Source: Spirochaetaceae bacterium (lineage in GTDB: Bacteria; Spirochaetota; Spirochaetia; Treponematales; Breznakiellaceae). Taken from it: a stretch of 6,712 nucleotides of DNA. The translations under genes were made by a program, and so were the position numbers. Each line of letters opens with the position of its first letter. The first letter of the stretch is position 1. The notes below the pieces were generated by a model. It had not been told where the DNA came from. It did no database searches and worked only from the letters and a program-made list of their open reading frames with translations. The stretch is from the NCBI GenBank assembly GCA_031284085.1, contig JAITAM010000229.1, positions 1-6,712 on the forward strand, in the 5' to 3' direction. Below, one piece after another: positions 1-6,012 of this stretch.

Positions 1-145
1 AATGAAATCTTAAAAAAAGCAATAGCCATCTTCACGGCAGGAAATCCCCTGTGAGCGACGTACCGGTTTATGCGGCAGTAGCAGGGACGGTACCCGGTTT
101 TACAAACGTCAATGTATTCTGTAAATTTCTGAAAAATATTTTCAC
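1..145. other. Left-edge region, no supported gene
   Basis: No coding region can be supported here. On the plus strand one frame is open from base 1 to a TGA at 52-54 (17 codons, ending in TAGNPL), which could be the tail of a gene lying mostly left of the window. On the minus strand an ATG at 29-27 opens a frame that leaves the window after nine residues. Neither is long enough to judge and neither has a convincing ribosome binding site. The segment contains an imperfect direct repeat, GACGTACCGGTTTA at 57-70 and GACGGTACCCGGTTTTA at 86-102, of unknown meaning. Confidence 0.3.
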
Positions 146-165
146 AGCAGGCACAACCTGTTTTT
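146..165 (+). terminator. Weak terminator-like hairpin with T-tract
   Basis: AGCAGG (146-151) can pair with CCTGTT (157-162; one G-U pair) across the loop CACAA, and the run of five T at 161-165 follows. This is the shape of a weak intrinsic terminator for a plus-strand transcript coming from the left edge. The stem is only six pairs, and the sequence just after it (CCTGTTTTTAAGCTTCG) resembles, in reverse complement, the dispersed repeat seen elsewhere in the window. It may therefore be part of a repeat copy rather than a dedicated terminator. Confidence 0.25.
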
Positions 166-203
166 AAGCTTCGTTAGGCTTAGAGGTCTAACTCCTTCCC
201 AAT

Positions 204-237
204 CTAGGTGCGGGCTCACACTAGGTGCGGACATACT
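204..237. repeat. Two-copy 17-bp tandem repeat
   Basis: CTAGGTGCGG occurs at 204-213 and again at 221-230, a period of 17 bp. The following seven bases are partly alike (GCTCACA against ACATACT). It lies between repeat-like sequence at about 157-178 and the repeat units at 237-363. No function can be assigned. Confidence 0.5.
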
Positions 238-297
238 TCTATCAGGCAAAAAGCTGTACGTCCGTCCTTGATACCAATACTGAAACTTAGAAACAGG
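237..297 (-). repeat. Dispersed hairpin repeat, unit C (minus orientation)
   Basis: This stretch is a reverse-orientation relative of the sequences at 3145-3196 and 6029-6078. Shared blocks are ATCAGGCAAAAAGC followed by GTAC at 241-259, TTGATAC at 268-274 and CTTAGAAACAGG at 286-297. TATCAGG (240-246) can pair with CCTTGATA (266-273) with one bulged base, so the hairpin core seen in the other units is preserved. It lies downstream of the 3' end of the minus-strand glycosylase-like gene. Confidence 0.6.
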
Positions 298-300
298 TTG

Positions 301-363
301 GCCTACAAAAAGCCGTAGATCCGTTCTTGGCACCAACAGCGAACAGCGCAGCTTTGAAACAGG
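301..363 (-). repeat. Dispersed hairpin repeat, unit D (minus orientation)
   Basis: This is a second, more degenerate copy directly after unit C. It shares AAAAAGCCGTA (307-317), the TTCTTGGCACCAA segment that corresponds to TCCTTGATACCAA of unit C, and a terminal GCTTTGAAACAGG (351-363). That terminal block is the reverse complement of the GTTTCAAAG block of the plus-oriented units. Units C and D form a head-to-tail pair between the minus-strand gene's stop codon and the left-edge region. Confidence 0.55.
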
Positions 364-390
364 CTCACGGGTTGGAGCAGCCTGCGGCTC

Positions 391-1110
391 TTAGCCTAAT
401 ATCTGCTTGCGGTATGTACTGCCAATACGTTCCAGCGTCTGGGTTACTGATTCTTCGGGAAGAGCCTTGCGCCTGAAATCTATGGTGAATTGGTTCATGG
501 AAAAATGCCGAAACAGCAGCACTCGATCTGAAAAGCCGCTGATGCCGCGTAGCGTTTCGGTGAACGGTTCAAAAATCCCACCCTTCTTCATTTCCGAATA
601 TCCAATGATCCACACCGGCGCAGGCTCAAGCGCCTGTGCCATACGCACAAGGATTTGCCCCATCTGTGCTTGTGAATCGGCTATTGCCTTCTGAAGGGCC
701 GCGCCACCGCGCCGCGCCAGCTCCCGTAATCCTGCGGTACGAGCGCTGTGAATAGGGCATTTGTTCAAAATCAACACCTCTCTTTGAAAATCTATCCCTA
801 ATTCATGGCGAAAAAAACGTTCCGCTATCTTTCCCGAAGGCCCAACCAAATATGCTCGGTTGGCCGCCATTTGCTCGTGCCGCCCCGGATTATCCGCAAC
901 AAGGATGCACAGTATGGTTGAAGAGGGCGTGATGGCGTCAAGGGCGCCGTTATAAACAATCGGCGTCTCAACGGTATAAGGTTTTGAATGTAAAGAGGCT
1001 TGCGCTTGCTGTAGAGCCTGCAAGCCGGGCAGTTCCTGTTGTAAACGTTCAATAGTAGTGCGGCATACGGCACGCGCTGCGGCAAAAGCTTCCCATGCAT
1101 TCTCGGTCAT
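391..1110 (-). CDS. Uracil-DNA glycosylase superfamily protein
   Basis: The 239-residue protein resembles the uracil-DNA glycosylase (UDG) superfamily. These base-excision repair enzymes remove uracil or related bases from DNA in the cytoplasm. Residues 71-80 (VADNPGRHEQ) correspond to motif 1 and carry the NPG signature seen in MUG- and SMUG-type enzymes. YLVGPSGK at 87-94 resembles the glycine-rich strand of family 4-like members. LNKCPIHS at 115-122 fits the following core strand, and RHFSMNQF at 201-208 is a candidate motif 2 with His202. There is no obvious iron-sulphur cysteine set (Cys16, 68 and 118 only). The first 40 residues are helical and Gln-rich. The ATG at 1110 is the only usable start, because an in-frame stop lies a few codons upstream; its Shine-Dalgarno is weak. 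It is divergent from the kinase gene. Activity on uracil is inferred; a diverged, non-repair role is possible. Confidence 0.7.
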   Translation of the reverse strand: MTENAWEAFAAARAVCRTTIERLQQELPGLQALQQAQASLHSKPYTVETPIVYNGALDAITPSSTILCILVADNPGRHEQMAANRAYLVGPSGKIAERFFRHELGIDFQREVLILNKCPIHSARTAGLRELARRGGAALQKAIADSQAQMGQILVRMAQALEPAPVWIIGYSEMKKGGIFEPFTETLRGISGFSDRVLLFRHFSMNQFTIDFRRKALPEESVTQTLERIGSTYRKQILG

Positions 1111-1167
1111 AGGATTTACTGTAGATCAGAGAAGGTAAAAAGTCGAGAGCAAAGGAGTACTCTGAAC

Positions 1168-1197
1168 TTGACATGCCTCTCTTTTATTTGCAATATT
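1168..1197 (+). promoter_or_regulatory. Possible promoter for kinase-lipoprotein pair
   Basis: A perfect TTGACA lies at 1168-1173. An AATATT at 1192-1197 (four of six matches to TATAAT, 18-bp spacer) could act as its -10 box. Transcription would then start around 1203-1205, only six to eight bases before the ATG and inside the ribosome binding site GGAGAA (1199-1204). Either the message is nearly leaderless or the TTGACA match is fortuitous and the real promoter lies further upstream in the 100-bp divergent spacer. Confidence 0.25.
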
Positions 1198-1210
1198 TTG
1201 GAGAATAGTT

Positions 1211-2380
1211 ATGTCTTATTTTTTATGTGTTGACATCGGTACCTCCTCGTTAAAAGCCGCTATCATTGATTCAGGCGGCTCTGAATGTGCCTTTGTTCGT
1301 GAGCCTTATTTGGTTAGCGGGCGGCCGGTATTAGCCTGCGACTGGGAAAGGGCCTTAGAGCAGGCCGTGAAATCGATCATTGGCACGCAGAAAGAAAGCC
1401 CTGCTGCCCTGTGCATTTCAGGCAACGGGCCTACTCTAGTGCCGGTTACCGCCGAAGGCGAATCCTTGCCGCCCATACACTGGTACGATAAAAGAGCGCG
1501 CACTGCCGCGGTCCCCTCGCTCTTTTTGCCCTATGCAGACGTCTTTGCACGCACTCAAGCGCACGACTACGCGGCGGCACGCTTCTTGTTCTCCGCTCAA
1601 GAATGGCTTGCATGGCGCCTTGGGGCAAGGGCGGTAACAACCCTTCCTTCGGATTTTTACCGTCCTTACTATTGGGACGAGGAGCAGTGCCGGCTCTTGG
1701 GGCTTGACCATGAAAAGTTCCCCAGCTTTGCTGCTATGGGAACGGTAATCGGCGCAACCAAAGCCGGAGCGCTGCCCGGATTAGCGTCATCCATTCCTAT
1801 TGTTGCAGGCGGCCCTGATTTTGTGATGGCGCTCATAGGCACCGGTGTTATAAAGCCGGGTATGGTCTGTGATAGAGCCGGAACATCCGAAGGTATCAAC
1901 ATCTGTACGGAAGAGCCGGTTTTCCTTAAAGGGCTTCGCACTTTACCGCACCCTCGGGCCGGTTTGTGGAACCTGAGCGGGTTAATACCTGAATCAGGGA
2001 AACTGTTTGAACGCTACCGCAAAGAAATCGATCAGGCGGACTGTGCATACGAACAGACGCTTGAGGATATTTTTAGTAAAAAGACGCAAGCCGCAGTACA
2101 AGGGATGGCGGTGCTTGAACGTATTGCTTCTCAGGTGCGGCGTGTGCTTGATATTTTTGCGCGGGGAGGCTTTCCTATTACCCAGATGCGTGTATCCGGC
2201 GGGCAGGCTAAAAGCGCGCTGTGGAACAAGCTTAAATCAGAACTGATCGGTTGTTGTTTGCTGGTGCCGCGGATAGCCGATGGAGAACTAGCGGGTAATG
2301 CGGCGCTGTGTGCGGCGGCTTTGGGGTTGTATCCGGATTGGCAGAGTGCCGCCGAAGCTATGATTAAGGTGGACGAGTAG
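1211..2380 (+). CDS. FGGY-family carbohydrate kinase, compact form
   Basis: This 389-residue protein is an ATP-dependent sugar or polyol kinase of the FGGY family (xylulokinase/gluconokinase/glycerol kinase type), acting in the cytoplasm. VDIGTSSLKAAIID (7-20) is the N-terminal phosphate-binding loop with Asp8. The ISGNGPTLVPV segment matches the FGGY substrate-domain motif. AGGPDFVMALIGTG contains Asp203, the expected catalytic base, followed by AGTSEGIN (223-230). VSGGQAKSALW (from 328) and the Gly/Ala-rich C-terminus complete the second ATP domain. FGGY kinases usually have about 480-520 residues. Here the stretch between the GTS motif and SGGQ is short, and the usual PYL-GER-P segment is not recognisable. 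The ATG is preceded by TTGGAGAA (1198-1205). The substrate cannot be read from the sequence. The lipoprotein gene begins one base after its stop, suggesting an operon. Confidence 0.82.
   Translation: MSYFLCVDIGTSSLKAAIIDSGGSECAFVREPYLVSGRPVLACDWERALEQAVKSIIGTQKESPAALCISGNGPTLVPVTAEGESLPPIHWYDKRARTAAVPSLFLPYADVFARTQAHDYAAARFLFSAQEWLAWRLGARAVTTLPSDFYRPYYWDEEQCRLLGLDHEKFPSFAAMGTVIGATKAGALPGLASSIPIVAGGPDFVMALIGTGVIKPGMVCDRAGTSEGINICTEEPVFLKGLRTLPHPRAGLWNLSGLIPESGKLFERYRKEIDQADCAYEQTLEDIFSKKTQAAVQGMAVLERIASQVRRVLDIFARGGFPITQMRVSGGQAKSALWNKLKSELIGCCLLVPRIADGELAGNAALCAAALGLYPDWQSAAEAMIKVDE
2366..2373 (+). promoter_or_regulatory. Ribosome binding site that sets a TTG start
   Basis: AAGGTGGA inside the last codons of the kinase gene lies eight bases before the TTG at 2382. 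No ATG or GTG is available nearby in that frame: a TGA at 2361-2363 closes it upstream, and the first downstream ATG would remove the signal peptide. The site therefore supports TTG as the lipoprotein start and makes translational coupling to the kinase likely. Confidence 0.65.
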
Positions 2381-2381
2381 T

Positions 2382-3104
2382 TTGAAGTATAGTATAGCTT
2401 TTTTTAGTATCCTTTTGTTTTCGTGCGGCATAGATAACTACATTTACCTTGAGCCGGTTGGCTCAGGAAATGTCGCAGTAATATCCAATACCTATGCGAC
2501 TGTAAATCTGTCTTCAATGAGCGAAAATATATATTTTAAGTATTTTGCCCTCTACTATCGTATTTACATAAGCGGTTTGCCGCTCTCAGGCACGGTCAGC
2601 ACCGATCTTTTTACAGCGGTCAACTCTTATTTGTCCAGTGATTACAATGCTTTTGCGCCTTATCTTAACAATACCAGTATCAGTACGTCTGTCGATACGT
2701 TGTTCACTAACCGGCAGCACAGGCGTATTGCTCTTGAAGGGGCTTCTATTGAGGATGTGCTGGCAGTTGATCGTACAACGATTGTTTTTGATTTTGCACA
2801 AAACCCCGGTTCTACTCCCTATTTGCAGATTGGCGGACAAGAGTATCTGCTACAGAGGTCAAACGGCAATGGTATTTTTTTCCCAGAGCCATCAAATCGG
2901 TATTTTTTCAATACCAGTGATCTTAACTCGAGTGCTAATGCAACTTCGTCTGTGAATGCAGACGTTGCAAACGCCGATATAAGCGGTGCGCGCTATACCT
3001 ATGTTGCTTTGTACATCGTTGCTACCGGCATGGACAATAACTTTGCACCTATTTACAGTGCGCCTACTTTTATTGGTGTTTTTAGTCTCCCTGAAACATT
3101 CTAA
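2382..3104 (+). CDS. Predicted lipoprotein of unknown function
   Basis: The 240-residue product starts with TTG. Its N-terminus MKYSIAFFSILLFSC has one Lys, a short hydrophobic core (residues 4-14) and a cysteine at 15 preceded by LFS. This fits the permissive spirochaetal lipobox, so it is probably lipidated at Cys15 and membrane-anchored, with about 226 mature residues. No catalytic motif or known domain is recognised. The mature chain is rich in Ser, Thr, Asn, Tyr and Phe, with many short beta-prone segments and an Asn/Ser/Ala-rich stretch near 182-201, which suggests a beta-sandwich-like extracytoplasmic protein. It begins one base after the kinase stop and is probably co-transcribed with it. 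A role in binding or delivering the kinase's substrate is conceivable but unsupported. The gene looks more AT-rich than the kinase. It ends immediately before a repeat cluster. Confidence 0.72.
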   Translation: MKYSIAFFSILLFSCGIDNYIYLEPVGSGNVAVISNTYATVNLSSMSENIYFKYFALYYRIYISGLPLSGTVSTDLFTAVNSYLSSDYNAFAPYLNNTSISTSVDTLFTNRQHRRIALEGASIEDVLAVDRTTIVFDFAQNPGSTPYLQIGGQEYLLQRSNGNGIFFPEPSNRYFFNTSDLNSSANATSSVNADVANADISGARYTYVALYIVATGMDNNFAPIYSAPTFIGVFSLPETF

Positions 3105-3111
3105 CAGCCGC

Positions 3112-3152
3112 AACCCGCCAGCGGGTTTCAAAGCCCACCAGTGGGTTTCAAA
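3112..3152 (+). repeat. Tandem 20-bp hairpin repeats, possible terminator
   Basis: Two 20-bp units (3113-3132 and 3133-3152) match at 17 of 20 positions. Each forms a small stem with the loop CCAG: AACCCG/CGGGTT in the first and CCCA/TGGG in the second, both followed by TTTCAAAG. Two of the three differences form one base pair, G3117-C3122 becoming A3137-T3142, so the stem is kept. The cluster begins eight bases after the lipoprotein stop codon and could end or stabilise the kinase-lipoprotein transcript. There is no long T-tract directly after it. Confidence 0.65.
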
Positions 3153-3196
3153 GGTTCTTGTATCAGGAGTTAGAGTACGGCTTTTTTTGATACAGC
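3145..3196 (+). repeat. Dispersed hairpin repeat, unit A (plus orientation)
   Basis: This unit contains GTTTCAAAGGTT (3145-3156), TGTATCAGGA and GTACGGCTTTTT (3175-3186). The same blocks occur in the same order at 6029-6078 and, in reverse complement, at 237-363. TGTATCA (3159-3165) pairs with TGATACA (3188-3194), so the unit can form a stem of seven pairs with a 22-base loop that holds the conserved GTACGGCTTTTT. It overlaps the last bases of the tandem hairpins. Confidence 0.65.
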
Positions 3197-3202
3197 CTCT
3201 AT

Positions 3203-3208
3203 TATAAT
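3203..3208 (+). promoter_or_regulatory. Candidate -10 box (TATAAT)
   Basis: A perfect TATAAT lies within the palindrome ATTATAAT (3201-3208). No good -35 is found at 16-18 bp: the sequence there is CTTTTT or GCTTTT from the end of repeat unit A. If used, transcription would start near 3215, giving a leader of about 290 bases before the mannosidase start. A second AT-rich possibility is TATTAT at 3235-3240 with TTGTAA at 3214-3219 (15-bp spacer). Confidence 0.3.
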
Positions 3209-3238
3209 TTACTTTGTAACAAATACATAAGGCGTATT

Positions 3239-3271
3239 ATGAGAGTCTCCCGCTATGTTATGAGCATATAA
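3239..3271 (+). other. Tiny ORF with good ribosome binding site
   Basis: ATG at 3239 opens a ten-codon frame (MRVSRYVMSI, then TAA). AAGG at 3229-3232 is correctly placed six bases upstream, and the TATAAT at 3203-3208 lies before it. It could be a leader peptide in the mannosidase leader, or the remnant 5' end of a lost gene. The peptide has no obvious regulatory codon run. Hairpins follow at 3296-3315 and 3322-3356. Its reality is uncertain. Confidence 0.2.
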
Positions 3272-3321
3272 AATATGTCTGATTGTTCATTTTCTTGCAA
3301 GCTCGTCTGCTTGTATAGAGG

Positions 3322-3356
3322 GCAAATGATTTTGGGTAAACCATAAATCATTTTGC
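3322..3356 (+). promoter_or_regulatory. Stem-loop upstream of beta-mannosidase
   Basis: GCAAATGATTTTGG (3322-3335) pairs with CCATAAATCATTTTGC (3341-3356) around the loop GTAAA, giving 14 pairs with two single-base bulges. A pyrimidine-rich stretch follows (TTTTCTTCCCTTTCCCC, then TTTTTT at 3375-3380). A smaller stem lies just upstream (TGCAAGC 3296-3302 with GCTTGTA 3309-3315, one G-U). In the plus direction this could be a terminator or attenuator between the upstream promoter candidate and the enzyme gene; as DNA it could be an operator. No choice can be made from sequence alone. Confidence 0.45.
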
Positions 3357-3418
3357 TTTTCTTCCCTTTCCCCGTTTTTTGGTATCCACAAATAATTCCC
3401 CGCTCAATTTGAAGAGCT

Positions 3419-3473
3419 GCACGGCCACTCATGGTGCAACGCCGAAGCTCAGGAATAGGCCGTGCCTGTTGCA
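3419..3473 (+). promoter_or_regulatory. Interleaved inverted repeats near mannosidase start
   Basis: GCACGGCC (3419-3426) is perfectly complementary to GGCCGTGC (3458-3465), and TGCAAC (3435-3440) to GTTGCA (3468-3473). The order a-b-a'-b' allows a pseudoknot or two exclusive stems, ending about 30 bases before the ATG at 3505. Part of it (CGCCGAAGCTCAGGAATAGGCCGTG, from about 3441) resembles repeat sequence at 6163-6186, so it may be a decayed repeat copy rather than a regulator. Confidence 0.3.
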
Positions 3474-3504
3474 AAAAGTAATTGTCTGTTTCATACTACA
3501 AAGT

Positions 3505-6012
3505 ATGGTTATTCAGAAACTTCATACTAACTGGAAAATGCGTAATTGTGCCGAAGAAGAGTTCCTTCCGGCAACAGTTCCCGGTTCCGTATATTCGGAT
3601 CTTCTTGCCAACAAACGTATGGAAGATCCCTTTTGGCGCGATAACGAAGATAGGGCTTTTTCGTTACTGGAAAGCGACTTTGAGTACAGAACGGATTTTG
3701 AAGCGGATCCGGCGTTCTTTGACTGCGACCGGATTCTGCTTCGATGTCATGGGCTTGATACACTTGCGCAGATCACTATCAATGGAAAACTCGCAGGCAG
3801 CGCAGATAATATGCACAGAACGTGGGAATTTGATGTGAAAAATCTTTTGACTACGGGCAAAAACAGCATGAGCATTGTATTCCATTCTCCCATACGTTTC
3901 GTTCATGAGGCCTCTTTGAAGACAAGGACCGAAGGTTCTTCGCACTGTCTTGACGGCTTTCCTCAAATCCGCAAAGCCCACTGTATGTTCGGGTGGGATT
4001 GGGGTCCACGGCTTCCCGATGCCGGTATATGGCGGGATATAGAGCTTGTTGGAATACAAAAAGCGCGGATAGACTCGGTCTACATCAAGCAGAAGCATAG
4101 AAAAAACTCCGTCGACCTTGCAATAGAGGTAACCGGATGGGCTTCTATAACTAAGGAAATACGCGGAGGGTATTATGCAGGGCTTGCCGAAAGTTTGTTT
4201 AAGGTGCCGGTCTCGGGCACTAGAACCTTCTCGTATACGCTGAGCGTTACCGATCCTGCTGGTTTGGAAACTGTATACAAAGGCTCGCCGACTAAAGTTA
4301 CGATTAAAGCGCCGCAGCTGTGGTGGCCGCACGGCTATGGTTCTCAGCCTTTATACACAGTTGCGGTTACGCTTTACGCTGGTGAAAAAGAGATAGACCG
4401 CTGGGAAAGGCGGATTGGGCTTCGCACTCTGCGTATTCATCAGGAGAAAGACAAATGGGGCGAAAGTTTCGCCCACGAGATCAACGGAGTACAGATTTTT
4501 GCTATGGGTGCGGATTATATTCCGGAGGATAATCTGTTAAGCCGGGTTACCAAAGAGCGCACAAGGCATTTGCTTGAACAGTGCGTTGCGGCAAATTACA
4601 ATACGATCCGAGTTTGGGGCGGCGGCTACTATCCCGATGAGTTCTTCTTTGACGCCTGCGACGAGCTGGGGCTTCTTGTTTGGCAGGATTTCATGTTTGC
4701 CTGCGCGGTCTACGACTTAACCGAGGAATTCGACAAGAACATTCGGGCGGAATGTATTGATGTCATCAAGCGTATCCGACACCATGCCTCTCTTGCGTTG
4801 TGGTGCGGCAACAATGAAAATGAGGGTTTTGTCGGCGCAGAATTGTGGGTCCACCACCCGCGTCAGAAAGCCGACTATACCAAAATGTTCGAGTACATTA
4901 TCCCGCAGATTCTCAAGGAGCATGATCCGGTTACATTTTACTGGCCTTCAAGCCCGTCTTCAGGCGGTAGTTTTGACAATCCCAACGATGAAAACCGCGG
5001 CGATGCCCACTACTGGGATGTATGGCACGGCAACAAAGCTTTTTCCGATTATCGCAACCACTTCTTCCGGTATGTATCTGAATTCGGCTTCCAGTCTTTT
5101 CCGGCGCTTAAAACGGTAGAATCTTTTACAGAGCCGCAAGACCGCAACATTTTTTCGTACATTATGGAAAAGCACCAGCGTAATGATGCGGCAAACGGCA
5201 AGATCATGGCTTACCTTTACCAGACTTTTTTGTACCCCAACGACTTCGATACGCTCCTCTATGCTTCGCAGCTGCTGCAGGCGGAGGCTATCCGCTACGG
5301 TGTGGAGCATTTCAGGCGCAACCGCGGGCGCTGTATGGGGACGCTTTACTGGCAGGTCAATGACTGTTGGCCTGTTGCTTCGTGGGCTTCCATTGACTAC
5401 TACGGGCGGTGGAAGGCGCTGCACTACTTTGCCAAGCGCTTCTTTGCGCCGGTTCTCATCTCCTGCCATGAAGAAGGGGTTTTAACACAAAACCCCAATC
5501 CTAATGCGCAGCCGCTTCTCAAAGCCGCCCTTGAAAAGAGTTTTCAGCTTTCAGTAGTAAACGAGACTCTGCATAAAAAGACTCTGAGCGTTCGATGGGA
5601 AATACGTGATAAAGAGGCAAAGGCGCTTCATGGACAAACCGTGCCGGTCGAGATAGCGGCTCTTTCCTCCGTGCGCCTTGATAAGGTTGCGGCGCCTGAT
5701 CTTGCCGTCAATGATGAGTATCTGAGCTACCACCTTTACGAGGGCGAGGAGCCTTTGAGTGAAGGGACCGTGATTTTCTCTCTGCCTAAATACTTTCACT
5801 TTGTTGATCCGCGCTTGCGCTATCGGGTAGAGGGCGGCTGCATCACAATCAGCGCGGATTCGTATGCCAAGAGTGTTGAGATTCAGAATGAAAATCAAGA
5901 CATGGTTCTGTCGGACAACTATTTTGATATGAACGCCGGCGAGAAGACGGTAAAAATAATCAGCGGCATACCTTCAGGTATCAAAGTGCGCAGTGTATTT
6001 GATATAAAATAG
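3505..6012 (+). CDS. Beta-mannosidase, glycoside hydrolase family 2
   Basis: This enzyme releases beta-D-mannose from the non-reducing end of beta-mannosides (EC 3.2.1.25), such as manno-oligosaccharides or the Man-beta-GlcNAc core of N-glycans. With the ATG at 3505 it has 835 residues, normal for the family. The N-terminal jelly-roll domain includes FGWDWGPR (162-169). WWPHGYG (273-279) ends the Ig-like domain. The TIM barrel carries RVWGGGYYPDE (369-379), WQDFMFACAVY (393-403), the acid/base Glu438 in WCGNNE and the nucleophile Glu526 in SEFG. YWQVNDCWP (615-623) closes the active site. The C-terminal SDNYFDMNAGE is typical of the terminal Ig-like domain. No signal peptide is seen, so it should be cytoplasmic and act on imported short glycans. 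The frame is open upstream to a TTG at 3379, but that 42-residue extension is repeat-derived. The Shine-Dalgarno before 3505 is poor. A repeat begins at the stop codon. Confidence 0.93.
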   Translation: MVIQKLHTNWKMRNCAEEEFLPATVPGSVYSDLLANKRMEDPFWRDNEDRAFSLLESDFEYRTDFEADPAFFDCDRILLRCHGLDTLAQITINGKLAGSADNMHRTWEFDVKNLLTTGKNSMSIVFHSPIRFVHEASLKTRTEGSSHCLDGFPQIRKAHCMFGWDWGPRLPDAGIWRDIELVGIQKARIDSVYIKQKHRKNSVDLAIEVTGWASITKEIRGGYYAGLAESLFKVPVSGTRTFSYTLSVTDPAGLETVYKGSPTKVTIKAPQLWWPHGYGSQPLYTVAVTLYAGEKEIDRWERRIGLRTLRIHQEKDKWGESFAHEINGVQIFAMGADYIPEDNLLSRVTKERTRHLLEQCVAANYNTIRVWGGGYYPDEFFFDACDELGLLVWQDFMFACAVYDLTEEFDKNIRAECIDVIKRIRHHASLALWCGNNENEGFVGAELWVHHPRQKADYTKMFEYIIPQILKEHDPVTFYWPSSPSSGGSFDNPNDENRGDAHYWDVWHGNKAFSDYRNHFFRYVSEFGFQSFPALKTVESFTEPQDRNIFSYIMEKHQRNDAANGKIMAYLYQTFLYPNDFDTLLYASQLLQAEAIRYGVEHFRRNRGRCMGTLYWQVNDCWPVASWASIDYYGRWKALHYFAKRFFAPVLISCHEEGVLTQNPNPNAQPLLKAALEKSFQLSVVNETLHKKTLSVRWEIRDKEAKALHGQTVPVEIAALSSVRLDKVAAPDLAVNDEYLSYHLYEGEEPLSEGTVIFSLPKYFHFVDPRLRYRVEGGCITISADSYAKSVEIQNENQDMVLSDNYFDMNAGEKTVKIISGIPSGIKVRSVFDIK

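Noticed and set aside
1..54. Possible C-terminus of a plus-strand gene ending at TGA 52-54
   Set aside because: Seventeen codons are too few to identify or to distinguish from a random open stretch.
142..336. 64-codon minus-strand frame in the left spacer
   Set aside because: It runs entirely through the degenerate repeat units C and D, so its codons are explained by the repeats.
237..363. CRISPR array from the repeated blocks downstream of the glycosylase-like gene
   Set aside because: There are only two copies, they are degenerate over their whole length, they lack regular unique spacers, and no cas gene is nearby.
825..1100. 91-codon second minus-strand frame overlapping the glycosylase-like gene
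   Set aside because: It overlaps the well-supported frame carrying the NPG and G-SG motifs, and its own product has no recognisable pattern.
3253..3474. 73-codon open frame on the minus strand in the spacer before the mannosidase gene
   Set aside because: Its start lies in repeat-like sequence, the predicted peptide resembles no known family, it has no clear ribosome binding site, and it covers the stem-loop at 3322-3356. It looks like a chance frame.
3664..4332. 222-codon open frame on the minus strand inside the beta-mannosidase gene
   Set aside because: It is antisense to a clearly real GH2 gene with intact motifs throughout; the peptide is Arg/Pro-rich without domain signs, as expected for a shadow frame.
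1211..6012. Single operon from kinase through lipoprotein to beta-mannosidase
   Set aside because: A 400-bp spacer with terminator-like hairpins, a repeat unit and its own promoter-like box separates the lipoprotein from the mannosidase gene.
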